Assembly (NCBI GenBank): GCA_945877135.1
Contig: CAMCQY010000011.1
Span: 1-46,421, forward strand
DNA length: 46,421 bases
Direction: 5' to 3'
From: Candidatus Kuenenia stuttgartensis
Lineage (GTDB): Bacteria > Planctomycetota > Planctomycetia > Pirellulales > UBA1268
Shown: piece by piece, positions 33,086-41,711 of the stretch
Layout: each line of letters begins with the position of its first letter
How positions within the stretch are numbered: the first letter of the stretch is position 1
Notes under the pieces: model-generated
Seen by the model: the letters and a program-made list of their open reading frames with translations, nothing else
Told to the model about the DNA's origin: nothing
The model's database searches: none
Translations under genes and position numbers: made by a program

Positions 33086-34825
33086 CTACGCGACCGTTTC
33101 TGCGAGCAGCCGACGCAACTGGTCGCGCAGGTAGGCCTTCACCTCCCGGGCGGCGTCCATCGTCAGCGCTTTCTCCGCAATCGCGCGGCATTCGGCGGCC
33201 GAAACACTTCGGACCACCTGCTTGACTTCTGGGATGGCGCTCGCCGGCACACTGAGCTGCCGCAGGCCCAATCCCAGAAGCAGCTGCGTGTACATCACGC
33301 TGCCGCTCATCTGACCACATACCGTCGCCGGCACGCCGGCCTCGGTTGCCACGTCCAGCGAGCGGCGCAACAGCCGCAGCACCGCCGGATCACAGGCGTT
33401 GTACAGTTCGGCAACCTCCTTATTGCCCCGATCGACCGCCAGCGTGTACTGGATCAGGTCGTTGGTGCCAATCGAGACGAAATCGACCTCCTTGATGAAT
33501 GCGTCGAGCATCATCACGGCGGCGGGAGTCTCCACCATCATGCCGACTGGCATCTTCGCGTTGAACGCGATGCCGTGTTCGGCCAGGTCTTCCATGACGT
33601 CCGCCAGGACCATGCGGGCCTGACGCAGTTCGACGATCGTGGAGACGAGCGGAAAGAGCACCCGCACGTCACCCAGGGCGCTGGCCCGCAGGATCGCCCG
33701 CAACTGCGTGCGAAACATCGGCAGTTGCCGTAGCGAGAGCCGGATGCTGCGGAGGCCGAGGCAGGGATTCCGCTCCTCCTCCGACTGCGTCTCCGTGTGC
33801 ATCTTGTCGGAGCCAAGATCGAGCGTGCGAATGACCACCGGCATGCCGGGCATCGCCTGCACCACATCCTTGTAGGCGGCGAAGTGGTCTTCTTCGGTCG
33901 GCTCGCGCCGGCTCGTCAGATAGAGAAACTCCGTCCGGTAGAGGCCGATCCCGTCGCATCCGCGGCTCAGGCACTGCTCGGCCTCACTCGGAAACTCGAT
34001 GTTGCCCGTGATCTGGATCCGCACCCCGTCAGTGGTCACAGCGGGAAGATCCCGCAGCCGGTCGAGCTTCTTTGCAACGGTGCGGGCCGCCTCCGCCTCG
34101 AGCCGATACCGGGCGATGGTCTCCTCATCGGGCTGGAGAATCACGATCCCCTGATTGCCATCAAGGATCACCGGCTCGCCGCCCGACACGTCGGCCAGGA
34201 ACGGACCGATGCCCACCACCGCCGGAATCTCGAGCCCCTCGGCCACGATTGCCGTGTGGCTGCCAGGCCCGCCCAACTCCGTGGCGAATCCCTGCACGAA
34301 CCGCCGGTCGAGATTGGCTGTTTCGCTGGGCGTGAGGTTGTGGGCCAACACGATCACCGGCTGCGAAATCGCGGCAAGCGTCTCGCGTCGCTGGCCCAGC
34401 AGGTTGCGAAGCAGGCTCTTCTCGATGTCGTAGATGTCGTGCGCACGCTGCGAAATGTGATTGTCGAGGTTCTGAAAAACCTTCGCGTAGCGGCGGAGCG
34501 TGCGACTGACGGCATACTCCGGCCACCAATTGCGGTCGCGGACGGCCGTCGCCAACTCATCCTGCAGTTTGGCGTCGTGGAGCATCGCCAGATGAGCGTC
34601 GAAGATGGCGGCGTACTGCTCGCCCAATTCAGCCCGGATCGCATCGCGGTTGCGCTCGATCTCGCGGGCCGTCTCGGCCACGGCGTGATTGAGCCGGGCA
34701 AGCTCTGTATCGACGGCGCTCCGTTCCACGAAGCGGCGCGGAATCCGGAAGCCCTCACTGTCGAGGACGAGTGCTTCGCCGATCGTGACGCCGGGCGAGA
34801 CGGCGATTCCCTGGAGTTTGAGCAT
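33086..34825 (-). CDS. ptsI: Phosphoenolpyruvate-protein phosphotransferase (PTS Enzyme I)
   Basis: Enzyme I moves phosphate from PEP to HPr. The product has 579 residues, the normal length without an N-terminal GAF domain, so it is not the EI-Ntr form. The phospho-His is in GGPGSHTAIVAEGLEIPAVVG-type context (His190). The HPr-binding helices precede it. The PEP-binding barrel has GIGLYRTEFLY, RTLDLGSDK and SIGTNDLIQYTLAVDR. The catalytic Cys lies near the end in VCGQMSG. All active residues are present. It lies 270 bp after ptsH in the same direction. No sugar-specific EIIB/EIIC is in the window, so a regulatory phosphorelay is likely. Confidence 0.95.
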   Translation of the reverse strand: MLKLQGIAVSPGVTIGEALVLDSEGFRIPRRFVERSAVDTELARLNHAVAETAREIERNRDAIRAELGEQYAAIFDAHLAMLHDAKLQDELATAVRDRNWWPEYAVSRTLRRYAKVFQNLDNHISQRAHDIYDIEKSLLRNLLGQRRETLAAISQPVIVLAHNLTPSETANLDRRFVQGFATELGGPGSHTAIVAEGLEIPAVVGIGPFLADVSGGEPVILDGNQGIVILQPDEETIARYRLEAEAARTVAKKLDRLRDLPAVTTDGVRIQITGNIEFPSEAEQCLSRGCDGIGLYRTEFLYLTSRREPTEEDHFAAYKDVVQAMPGMPVVIRTLDLGSDKMHTETQSEEERNPCLGLRSIRLSLRQLPMFRTQLRAILRASALGDVRVLFPLVSTIVELRQARMVLADVMEDLAEHGIAFNAKMPVGMMVETPAAVMMLDAFIKEVDFVSIGTNDLIQYTLAVDRGNKEVAELYNACDPAVLRLLRRSLDVATEAGVPATVCGQMSGSVMYTQLLLGLGLRQLSVPASAIPEVKQVVRSVSAAECRAIAEKALTMDAAREVKAYLRDQLRRLLAETVA

Positions 34826-35095
34826 GGGGGCGCATTTCCCCCGCGGGCTGCGTTGTGTCGGCCTGGGAGATCGCGCTCATGCCATGCTGGGCATGGCGGC
34901 TGCGATCATGATCCCGGCGGCACTCGCGCCTCGCGGTTCGTTGCGGCTCCTTCGTTGTATGGACTGCGTTTGGACTGGGTATGAACTGCGTACAAAAATA
35001 CGGCTGGCCGTGGCCACCGATCATCACAAGCCTTAAATCCGCGACGTCCTGAATCCTCGATTGTCGGGAATCCTCGACGTCTTGACGGGCCGACG

Positions 35096-35392
35096 TTACT
35101 GGCCGTCGTTCCTTTCCTGTTCGTTGAAATTGCGGTCGAAGAGGCTACCAATGGCCTCGAGCGCCTCGCGGGCATCGGGCCCCGTTGCCTCCACGACCAA
35201 TCGCGTGCCCGCCTCGGCGGCGAGCGTCAGCACGTCGAGGATGCTTTTTCCATCGACCCGCTGCGAATCACTGAGCAGTTCGATCCGTGACTGCCACTTC
35301 CGGGCCTCGCGCGCGAGTTGGTCTGCCGGCCGGGCATGCAAGCCCTGCGACATCCCAACCACGACCTCGCGCGAGACCACCTGCTCACTCAT
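35096..35392 (-). CDS. ptsH: Phosphocarrier protein HPr
   Basis: HPr relays phosphate from Enzyme I to EIIA proteins. The product has 98 residues. The active His is in SQGLHARPADQLA (His19), and the regulatory Ser region reads DGKSILDVLTLAA (Ser50), matching the site phosphorylated by HPr kinase in other bacteria. ATG 35392 starts the protein exactly where HPr normally begins. A GTG at 35449 overlaps the EIIA stop as GTGA and would add 19 residues, so coupled initiation there is possible. The C-terminal end (SLFDRNFNEQERNDGQ) is slightly longer than usual. Confidence 0.93.
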   Translation of the reverse strand: MSEQVVSREVVVGMSQGLHARPADQLAREARKWQSRIELLSDSQRVDGKSILDVLTLAAEAGTRLVVEATGPDAREALEAIGSLFDRNFNEQERNDGQ

Positions 35393-35445
35393 GCTGTCCC
35401 GAATTTCTATCAACAGTGCCTCATTTTCCCGCGTCACAACGGGGT

Positions 35446-35922
35446 TCACGACGCCACCCCGTGGCTGTCGGCCTCCTCCAAGAGGTGCTGGATATCCATT
35501 GGCCCCTTGGCAGACTTGAGCTGCCGGCAGAACGCTTCGTCGCGAAGCTGCCGAGAGATGTTTTCCAGAGCCCGCAAGTGATCGCCAGGCCTGTCTGGCG
35601 GTGACACAAGCAGGAAAAACAGCTGCACAGGCTCGCCGTCGAGGCTCTCGAAATCGACGCCGTCATGGCTCACGGCCACCGTGCCGACCAGCCGGTTCAC
35701 GCTGGGATGCTTGGTGTGAGGAACGGCCACTCCGCGGCCGATGCCGGTGCTGCCAAGGTCTTCCCGCTTCATGATGGCCTTGACGATGCTCTCCAGATCA
35801 CCCGCAGCGATGCTGCCGGCGTCAACGAGCGACTGGGCCATCTCCCGGATGACGCCCTCCTTGGTGTGGGCATCGACGTGCGAACGGATAGCATCCGTGG
35901 CCACGAAATCGGAAAACTTCAT
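35446..35922 (-). CDS. ptsN: PTS EIIA protein of the fructose/nitrogen-regulatory (PtsN) type
   Basis: The product has 158 residues and is a single EIIA-2 domain. The phospho-acceptor His is in GIGRGVAVPHTKHP (His69), followed by LVGTVAVSHDGVDFESLDGE and LFFLLVSPPDRPGDHL, both typical. With no attached EIIB or EIIC it fits PtsN, which controls potassium, nitrogen or envelope functions by binding other proteins in proteobacteria. It sits between hpf and ptsH, as ptsN does in the rpoN cluster of proteobacteria. Its targets here are unknown. Confidence 0.92.
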   Translation of the reverse strand: MKFSDFVATDAIRSHVDAHTKEGVIREMAQSLVDAGSIAAGDLESIVKAIMKREDLGSTGIGRGVAVPHTKHPSVNRLVGTVAVSHDGVDFESLDGEPVQLFFLLVSPPDRPGDHLRALENISRQLRDEAFCRQLKSAKGPMDIQHLLEEADSHGVAS

Positions 35923-35934
35923 GCGTCTGCGAGT

Positions 35935-36255
35935 TCAGGATTCGCGCGTGTTGTGCACGTGCTTGTGATCCAGAACCTTCTCCTTGTGTTTTCTGAGCTG
36001 TTGCTCGAGCTTTTGGACGGCCCCATCGACGCTCCGCCAGAGCTGGCCGGAGTGTTCCCGGCTGACCATGTCGTGAAAATGCTCTGCCGAAGCGACGATT
36101 TCCACCGTCGGCAAGGCTTCATTTTCGAGGTCAACGGTCACATTCAGGGCTGTGAGGCGGCTGAAGTACCGCTTCAGGCGAGAGACCTTCGACACAATTT
36201 TTGACTGCGTGGCTCCGCTGAGCTGACCGTGCCTTGCTGAAACGTTGATCTGCAC
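35935..36255 (-). CDS. hpf: Ribosome hibernation promoting factor, short form (HPF/RaiA)
   Basis: The product has 106 residues with the conserved fold of HPF/YfiA, which binds the 30S decoding channel in resting cells. Recognisable parts are VQINVSARHGQLSG at the start, KVSRLKRYFSRLTALNVTVD and LENEALPTVEIVASAEHFHD. The C-terminal dimerisation domain of long HPF is absent. I chose GTG 36255, which gives the usual N-terminus and has AAGGGA about 8 bp upstream. The frame is open to 36333 but without a family match. It lies 12 bp before the EIIA gene and is probably the first gene of the relay operon. Confidence 0.9.
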   Translation of the reverse strand: MQINVSARHGQLSGATQSKIVSKVSRLKRYFSRLTALNVTVDLENEALPTVEIVASAEHFHDMVSREHSGQLWRSVDGAVQKLEQQLRKHKEKVLDHKHVHNTRES

Positions 36256-36491
36256 TCGGGCTTTCCCTTCTCTGGCAAAACTTTCCGGCGACTCCCTGTC
36301 CTGCGACTCCCTGTGGAGCCACGGCCGGACCACGCCCGGCCCTCAGGGCCCGCCAGAGGAAATCCCCGGGCTGGGCCGTCTCCGGCTCCGGCGGCGAATC
36401 GCCTCTCGATTGCCCGATCATAGCACCCCTCGCTCCGCCGGCACAAACCGTTCGCATGCCGCGGCCTCAGGCCGCACAAAAGACTGCATAC

Positions 36492-38822
36492 TCACTCCTC
36501 GGCGGGCTCCTCGGCCGGCCCCTCAGCAGGGCCCTCGGGGGATTCCTCGGCCCGCACGGCCGGTTCGCCCGCCGTGCGGGCCGCGATGCCAGAGGCCAGA
36601 CTCCCGCGACGGATCTGCCCCTTCTCGAGCTGATTTTTCCACCAGAGCACGCCGTCTCGCCGCATGTCTGGCTGACCATCGGGGCGATACCTCGTCCGGT
36701 CTACGGCGGTTGGCTGCGTGATGTCGATGAGCGCCTTGCTCGCATACCGCCGCACGACCAGGCTGGGGTCGTCGAGGGCCTCGACGAGCGTGCGATCGGC
36801 TCCAGCGACCAGTTCCTCGTCGGTGAAGCCGCGGGCCATTGCCCAGATCGCATCGGCCTTGCCGTGTGGCCCCCGATTGACGAATGAATCGTAGAGCCGG
36901 GAAGCAGCATTGCCGCCCCGTGCCAACGCCAGTGGCACCGTGGCGTTCTGGAGTTGCGACCACTGTCGCTGCTCCAGCTTCCGTCCGGGCGACTCCGCCG
37001 AGAGTTGTTCGATGAGGTCGTCGAATTCGCCGATCAGCGCCAGCGTTGACGCCGCCAGCATTCTGTTTTCGGCTCGCTTGTCGGCGGCGAGTTCCCGTAA
37101 GGCCCGGCCCAGCGGGACCGTGGTCGCAACCTTGGCGGCCAACGCCTCACCGGCCACCTTCTCGAGCCGTTCGGGCCTCGCTCCCGACTCGATCCAGGAG
37201 GGCAGCACGCGATTACGGACGACGGCGACCCGGCCGGGACCGTTGCTGCTCCATTCGAGCGACATGCCCGCGTCGAGCATCCCCTGGGCATCGATCCCCT
37301 CCAGCGGCCGCGCCACGGGCAGTCCGCCCGCGGCCGTTTGCCGCCATGCGAGGCCGCGGGATGCCGCGTAGATCCGCGACCGCACCAGCGGCGGCGTGCC
37401 GGCGGGATCAGCGCCAGGAAAACGATCGAGTTGCGCCTCGATCGCCACCGGGCTCAACAGCCCGGCATCGACCGTGCCGATCAGCCCGCCCGCGGTGATG
37501 CCCAGCCGCGCGTCGGCCCGACTGGCCCGCGCCACGGCGCGTCCGAACACCACCTCGATTCGTGGCACGCCATCCGCGTCGAGCGAAAGCACCGCCCGGG
37601 TTTCGGGAAGGAGCCGAATCGTCACGCCACGCACGTGGAGTTCGGGCTGAAACACCGGCGGCACGAGCAGGTCTTCGCGATTCTGAAGCGGGGATCCCAC
37701 GGGAAAGAAGCTCCACGCCGTCGTTTCCGACGACTCCGTCAGATGGAGGAGCACGCCCTCGCCACCCACGAATCCCACCGCATCCTGCGGCTCTGCGGAG
37801 CTGACTGCCTGCTCCGCACCCTGCGGGGCTGCCGGTGGCGGAGCTTCCGCAGCCGGTTGCACGGCCGCCATCGCGGCCGCCGGCAGAGCCGGATCGTTCA
37901 GGGGCTCCACCGCTGTGACCGCCGCCACGGGTTGTGCAGGCGGCGCCGCCTCCGTCACCGCCTCCGATCCGGATTCCGCTCCCTGTGCCGGCTGAGCCGG
38001 AGGAACTTCCGTCGTCGCCGCAGTGGCGGCAGAGGCCTCAGGCGGAGGGTTCGCGTTCTCAACGGCGGGGGCAGGCGACGGCGGCTCCATGCTTGCCACC
38101 TCCAGTGACGCACGCCCCCCTGCCCCGGTGAGATTTCCACCAAGCAGCGACCAGGCTAGCACCCCGGCCAACGTCAGCAGCAGGGCAACCGCGACCGCCG
38201 CGGCCGCCCATGCCGCAAGCGACGAACGCCCTGCCGCTGGCCGGACCGGCTGCCGCTGGGGATCGGCGACACGATGCACCGCGGCCGCTGTCGGCCCCCG
38301 CGCGGCCGTCGACGCTGCCACCGCATCGCGGATGGCGTGCGCCGTTTCCCGTGACTCGTGGTGGCCGTCGCCGGCGGATTTCGTCACCCTGTGTTCCGTT
38401 GCAGCTCGATCCTTCAAGCCTGCCAGCAGGCCCCACAACCGCTGCTGAATCCGCTGCCGCTCATCGCCGTGCAACCCATGCTGCACGGTGGGATCGCGGG
38501 CCAACTCCGCCAGCAGTCCGTGACAGGCGGCCACCTCCGCCAAATGCAGTTCCGACTCGATGCAGATCCGTTCGAAGGCTTCCAACTGGTCGGAGGAGAG
38601 CGTGTTGTCGAGATATTCAGCCACGGAGTTGGGGTCTTCCGTGAGACCGCGGCCATCTGTTTTGGGGGCGCCGATCGCAGTCCGGCCGACCGCCGTGCGG
38701 ATGCGGTCCACAAGGTGCGTGGCCACAACGCTCGATGAAACCTTCGCCCCCAACTCCTGCTGTTCGCCTTCGGGAAGCACGCCGTCCAGCCAGGCCAGCA
38801 GGGTTCTGAGTGTGAGACGCAT
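36492..38822 (-). CDS. Large single-pass membrane protein with anti-sigma/FecR-like layout
   Basis: The product has 776 residues. A cytoplasmic N-terminal part (1-200) begins LTLRTLLAWLDGVLPEGEQQ and has a second similar helical unit (VAEYLDNTLSSDQLEAFERI). This resembles anti-sigma-type N-termini, but the Zn-binding HxxxCxxC is not seen. A single membrane helix lies at about 203-226, then an Ala/Pro/Glu-rich linker (about 235-350). A periplasmic FecR-like beta region follows (GVLLHLTESSE, AVLSLDADGVPRIEVVFGRAV), then a HEAT-like helical section near 560-720 (LALIGEFDDLIEQL, RRYASKALIDIT). The end repeats Glu-Gly/Glu-Pro-Ala. No sigma factor gene is adjacent, so the role is open. Confidence 0.75.
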   Translation of the reverse strand: MRLTLRTLLAWLDGVLPEGEQQELGAKVSSSVVATHLVDRIRTAVGRTAIGAPKTDGRGLTEDPNSVAEYLDNTLSSDQLEAFERICIESELHLAEVAACHGLLAELARDPTVQHGLHGDERQRIQQRLWGLLAGLKDRAATEHRVTKSAGDGHHESRETAHAIRDAVAASTAARGPTAAAVHRVADPQRQPVRPAAGRSSLAAWAAAAVAVALLLTLAGVLAWSLLGGNLTGAGGRASLEVASMEPPSPAPAVENANPPPEASAATAATTEVPPAQPAQGAESGSEAVTEAAPPAQPVAAVTAVEPLNDPALPAAAMAAVQPAAEAPPPAAPQGAEQAVSSAEPQDAVGFVGGEGVLLHLTESSETTAWSFFPVGSPLQNREDLLVPPVFQPELHVRGVTIRLLPETRAVLSLDADGVPRIEVVFGRAVARASRADARLGITAGGLIGTVDAGLLSPVAIEAQLDRFPGADPAGTPPLVRSRIYAASRGLAWRQTAAGGLPVARPLEGIDAQGMLDAGMSLEWSSNGPGRVAVVRNRVLPSWIESGARPERLEKVAGEALAAKVATTVPLGRALRELAADKRAENRMLAASTLALIGEFDDLIEQLSAESPGRKLEQRQWSQLQNATVPLALARGGNAASRLYDSFVNRGPHGKADAIWAMARGFTDEELVAGADRTLVEALDDPSLVVRRYASKALIDITQPTAVDRTRYRPDGQPDMRRDGVLWWKNQLEKGQIRRGSLASGIAARTAGEPAVRAEESPEGPAEGPAEEPAEE

Positions 38823-39056
38823 GGATGTTGCTCCTGGCCGCCGTTGCGGAGGGGGGAACGAGGGGCTCCTCCTTTAAGAGTGGCAACCCGCCAGCATTTT
38901 CGTGCGGAAATCGGAAAAAAACAGGCAAAACGGCGAAACCGGCCGGCGGCGACCCTTCCGCCCGGGATCTGCGTAGAGAAAGATGCGCAGACGTTCCGTT
39001 TCGGCGGACTACACTTCTGCAGGTTCGCGAAGGGCTTCTGGAGACACTCCGCATCC

Positions 39057-39620
39057 ATGACCGCCATGCCCCGACATCGTCGCCAAGCCATCCTGCGAGA
39101 GGCGTCCGGCTATATCGAACTGGGCGAACTGCTCGTGCAGCAGGACACCCCCGTGCCGCCGAGCGGCCAGAAGTTGCTGCAGCGTGCGCTCAATCTCTTG
39201 GCACTGCTGCCGGAGCCGACGCGCTCGATGGCAATGGCGAAACTGCTCGAGGGAGAAGCCCTGCGGGCGCTGGGCCGCTTTGAAGAGGGTCTGGTCGCGC
39301 TCCGTTTGGTGACCGAGCAGGAACCCAAGCGGCTGGAAGCATGGCTGGGCATGGGCTGGTGCCTGAAGCGATTGGGGCGGCTTGAAGACGCGATTGGTGC
39401 GCTTGAGCAGGGGCTGCACGCTTCGCCTCGGGAGCCGATTCTGCTCTACAATCTGGCCTGCTACCATTCGCTCGCCGGGCGCGTGCAGGCCGCCATCGAG
39501 CATCTCACAAAGGCCATCTCGCTTGACGATCGCTATCGGGACCTCACCGGAGCCGAGCCCGACTTCGATCCCATCCGGCAAGATCCGCGGTTTGTTGCAG
39601 TCACGCACGTCACGGTTTGA
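39057..39620 (+). CDS. Tetratricopeptide repeat protein
   Basis: The product has 187 residues, mostly helical, with about three TPR-like units. Clear ones are ALRALGRFEEGLVALRLVTE, GWCLKRLGRLEDAIGALEQG and ACYHSLAGRVQAAIEHLTKA. No signal peptide or membrane segment is seen. The start is ATG 39057 or 39066; the longer open frame to 38844 has a non-TPR, basic N-terminus that looks untranslated. The gene is divergent from the FecR-like gene (234 bp) and lies 15 bp before the AroE-like gene on the same strand, so the two probably form an operon. Confidence 0.85.
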   Translation: MTAMPRHRRQAILREASGYIELGELLVQQDTPVPPSGQKLLQRALNLLALLPEPTRSMAMAKLLEGEALRALGRFEEGLVALRLVTEQEPKRLEAWLGMGWCLKRLGRLEDAIGALEQGLHASPREPILLYNLACYHSLAGRVQAAIEHLTKAISLDDRYRDLTGAEPDFDPIRQDPRFVAVTHVTV

Positions 39621-39635
39621 ACGTGGCAATCCACC

Positions 39636-40481
39636 ATGACGAGCATGACGAGCCCAGCCCTTCAGGAAGTTGTCGCCCTGTTGGGCTGCCCGGCGGCTGG
39701 GAATCCCGCGCAGTATCTCTTTGAGCGGATGATCGCCGCGGCGGGTCTCGACTGGCAGTTCGTCTCGCTCGACGTGCAGCCCGAACGGATCGTCGAAGCG
39801 ATCGCGGGCACGTCGGCGATGGGATTTCGTGGCTGCCTGCTCGCAGGTCCGCTGCGGGCTGCAGCTCTCTCGGCTGTTGCGTCGGCCAGTCCGGCAGCCA
39901 CGTTCGCCGGTGCGGTCGGCCTGGTCGAACGGCAGCCTGCCGGTCCTGCGGGCCACATCACCGACGGCCGAGGTGTGCTGGAAGCGATCCGGTCGCACAT
40001 CGATCCGGTGGCCGCTCGAGTGCTCATCGTCGGCGCAGGAGCGGCGGCGAGGGCCGCGGCTCTCGAACTGTCGCTGGCCGGCGTCGCCGAGATCATCATC
40101 TGCGATCGCACGCCGGAGCGGGCAGCGTCGCTTGTCGATGCGCTCACCGCGATGGCCGCCGCCCCTGCCTCGGCCCTCCCCTGGGAGGCAGCGATCGCGA
40201 TCCCCGACCGTGTCGGCATCGTCGTGACGGCAGTGCCGGCCGATGGCCCGAAGCCGGCTGCACCGCTGGCTGGTCTTCGTCCAGACCTGGTAGTGGCGGA
40301 CCTCGCGTTGGTCAGTCAGCCCGCACCGGTGGTGACCGCTGCCCGCGGCGCCGGGGCCTGCGTGATCGACGGCCTTGAAATCCATTGCGAGCGGACGGCG
40401 ATCGACTTCCACCTGCTGACTGGCCTGGAGGCCGACACCGAGATGCTCCGCGACGCCCTCGACGAATTCTTCAGCGCCTGA
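39636..40481 (+). CDS. Shikimate dehydrogenase-like protein lacking the catalytic Lys
   Basis: The product has 281 residues with the two-domain AroE layout: an N-terminal substrate domain and an NADP Rossmann domain (RVLIVGAGAAARAAALEL, about 128-145). GHITDGRGVLEAI matches the NTDGxG motif and keeps the Asp. The segment that in AroE reads NVTxPFK and supplies the catalytic Lys is here FRGCLLAGPLRAAAL, with no Lys. The end DFHLLTGLEADTEMLRDALD matches the AroE C-terminal pattern (usually Q-x-x-F/W-T-G). It is probably a paralogue with altered or no activity. A true aroE elsewhere would be expected. It is co-directional with the TPR gene. Confidence 0.8.
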   Translation: MTSMTSPALQEVVALLGCPAAGNPAQYLFERMIAAAGLDWQFVSLDVQPERIVEAIAGTSAMGFRGCLLAGPLRAAALSAVASASPAATFAGAVGLVERQPAGPAGHITDGRGVLEAIRSHIDPVAARVLIVGAGAAARAAALELSLAGVAEIIICDRTPERAASLVDALTAMAAAPASALPWEAAIAIPDRVGIVVTAVPADGPKPAAPLAGLRPDLVVADLALVSQPAPVVTAARGAGACVIDGLEIHCERTAIDFHLLTGLEADTEMLRDALDEFFSA

Positions 40482-40501
40482 TCAGCACGCATATCCCATC
40501 T

Positions 40502-40537
40502 CCATCCAAGCCCGTAGCGCAAGCGAGGGAATCCGCG
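40502..40537. repeat. Dispersed palindromic repeat, family A, copy 8 (single arm)
   Basis: A right-type arm, CCATCCAAGCCCGTAGCGCA continuing AGCGAGGGAATCCGCG, lies between the convergent AroE-like and HEAT-repeat genes. Confidence 0.8.
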
Positions 40538-40556
40538 ATGAACGGGCGGGCGACGG

Positions 40557-41567
40557 CTATCCTGCCGCGGCCGGTTTGGCGAGCCGCTCGATCTTCTTGA
40601 GCAGCGCCGTGGCGCTCGACCGCACGTCACCCACGGGATCCCGCGTGAGCTGTTCCACGAGATCGAGCAGCTGTCGGGGCGGCGGCTCGTGGGTGGCATC
40701 GACGAGCAGCGCCACCCCCCGCAATGCGTTGACGACCACGAGCGCCCGCTTGTAACGCCGTGACTGCGTGGCCGGATCGGCCGCCGCGTCGGGCCCCACG
40801 ACGACGTCGGGGAGGGCGAGCATTTCCGCAATCCCCTCGAACGATTCCGCACGGCCTTGGCGAGCCATCGCGAGCGCCGCGTTGAATCGCACGTCGTCGG
40901 CCGTGTCGCCGACGAGTTGCTCGAGACGTTCGATGGCCGCGGCGCCGCCCAGCACGCCGAGCGTGAAGGCAGAGGCTGATCGCAGCTGCACGTCGTCGCT
41001 CTGCGAGGCTGCGACCACCGCCGCGGTCACGCCGGATGCATCGTCGAACGATCGGTCCGCTGCCACGAGGTTTGTCGCCAACACTGCAAGCGCCTCGACG
41101 GCCGCGCGGGCTGTCTGCGGATCGGAACTACTACGGGCTCGCGTCACCAGCGGCCCGGCGGCGGCGGGAATGGCGAATTCGCCCAAAGCCCGGCAGAGAT
41201 AGAGCCGGAGGGTCTGCGACTGCTCGCCGGTGCGGCCGCTGGCAGTTTCGTCGTCGAGGATGCGGCCCAGCTCCGTGGCGAGCGACTCGTCCGACTTGAG
41301 GGCGGCGCCGCCGGGGCCACGGAGGTCATTGGCAAGATTGAGAGCCGCCTGCCAGCGGCCTTCGTTGTCGCGACGGAGCGTTTTGACATAGGCCTGCGGG
41401 TCGCTGCCGAGATGGGCGAGCCAGTGGAAGGCCAGCCATACGCCGACGATGATGGCAACGATCACACCGGGCACGAGAAACAACTGAACCAGAAACGCCG
41501 CATTGGGCGGCTCGACGGGCGGCAGCGAGTCGTCTTGGGAGACAGTCCGGCGGGTGGAGTCGGCCAT
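40557..41567 (-). CDS. Membrane-anchored HEAT-repeat protein
   Basis: The product has 336 residues. A single strong membrane helix lies at about 25-50 (FLVQLFLVPGVIVAIIVGVW), and the rest is a helical solenoid with HEAT/PBS-like units: LRSASAFTLGVLGGAAAIERL, VRFNAALAMARQGRAESFEG and VRSSATALLKKIERL. Such repeats bind proteins; no enzymatic motif is visible. ATG 41567 gives MADSTRRTVSQDD. The longer frame to 42092 runs antisense to the lipoate ligase gene and is rejected. It is divergent from the lipoate ligase gene (144 bp). Confidence 0.82.
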   Translation of the reverse strand: MADSTRRTVSQDDSLPPVEPPNAAFLVQLFLVPGVIVAIIVGVWLAFHWLAHLGSDPQAYVKTLRRDNEGRWQAALNLANDLRGPGGAALKSDESLATELGRILDDETASGRTGEQSQTLRLYLCRALGEFAIPAAAGPLVTRARSSSDPQTARAAVEALAVLATNLVAADRSFDDASGVTAAVVAASQSDDVQLRSASAFTLGVLGGAAAIERLEQLVGDTADDVRFNAALAMARQGRAESFEGIAEMLALPDVVVGPDAAADPATQSRRYKRALVVVNALRGVALLVDATHEPPPRQLLDLVEQLTRDPVGDVRSSATALLKKIERLAKPAAAG

Positions 41568-41711
41568 GAAGGGTGTGTCAGTCAGATGACGTGCCGCACG
41601 CTTTGCGACGCGAGGGGTGGTGGAACGACGACGATCCGCAAGAATCAGGGGGCTGGGCGTGGCATGCGTGGCCACGCCCGCGCGAGCAGTTAGGCTCCAC
41701 AAGCAGTCTAG

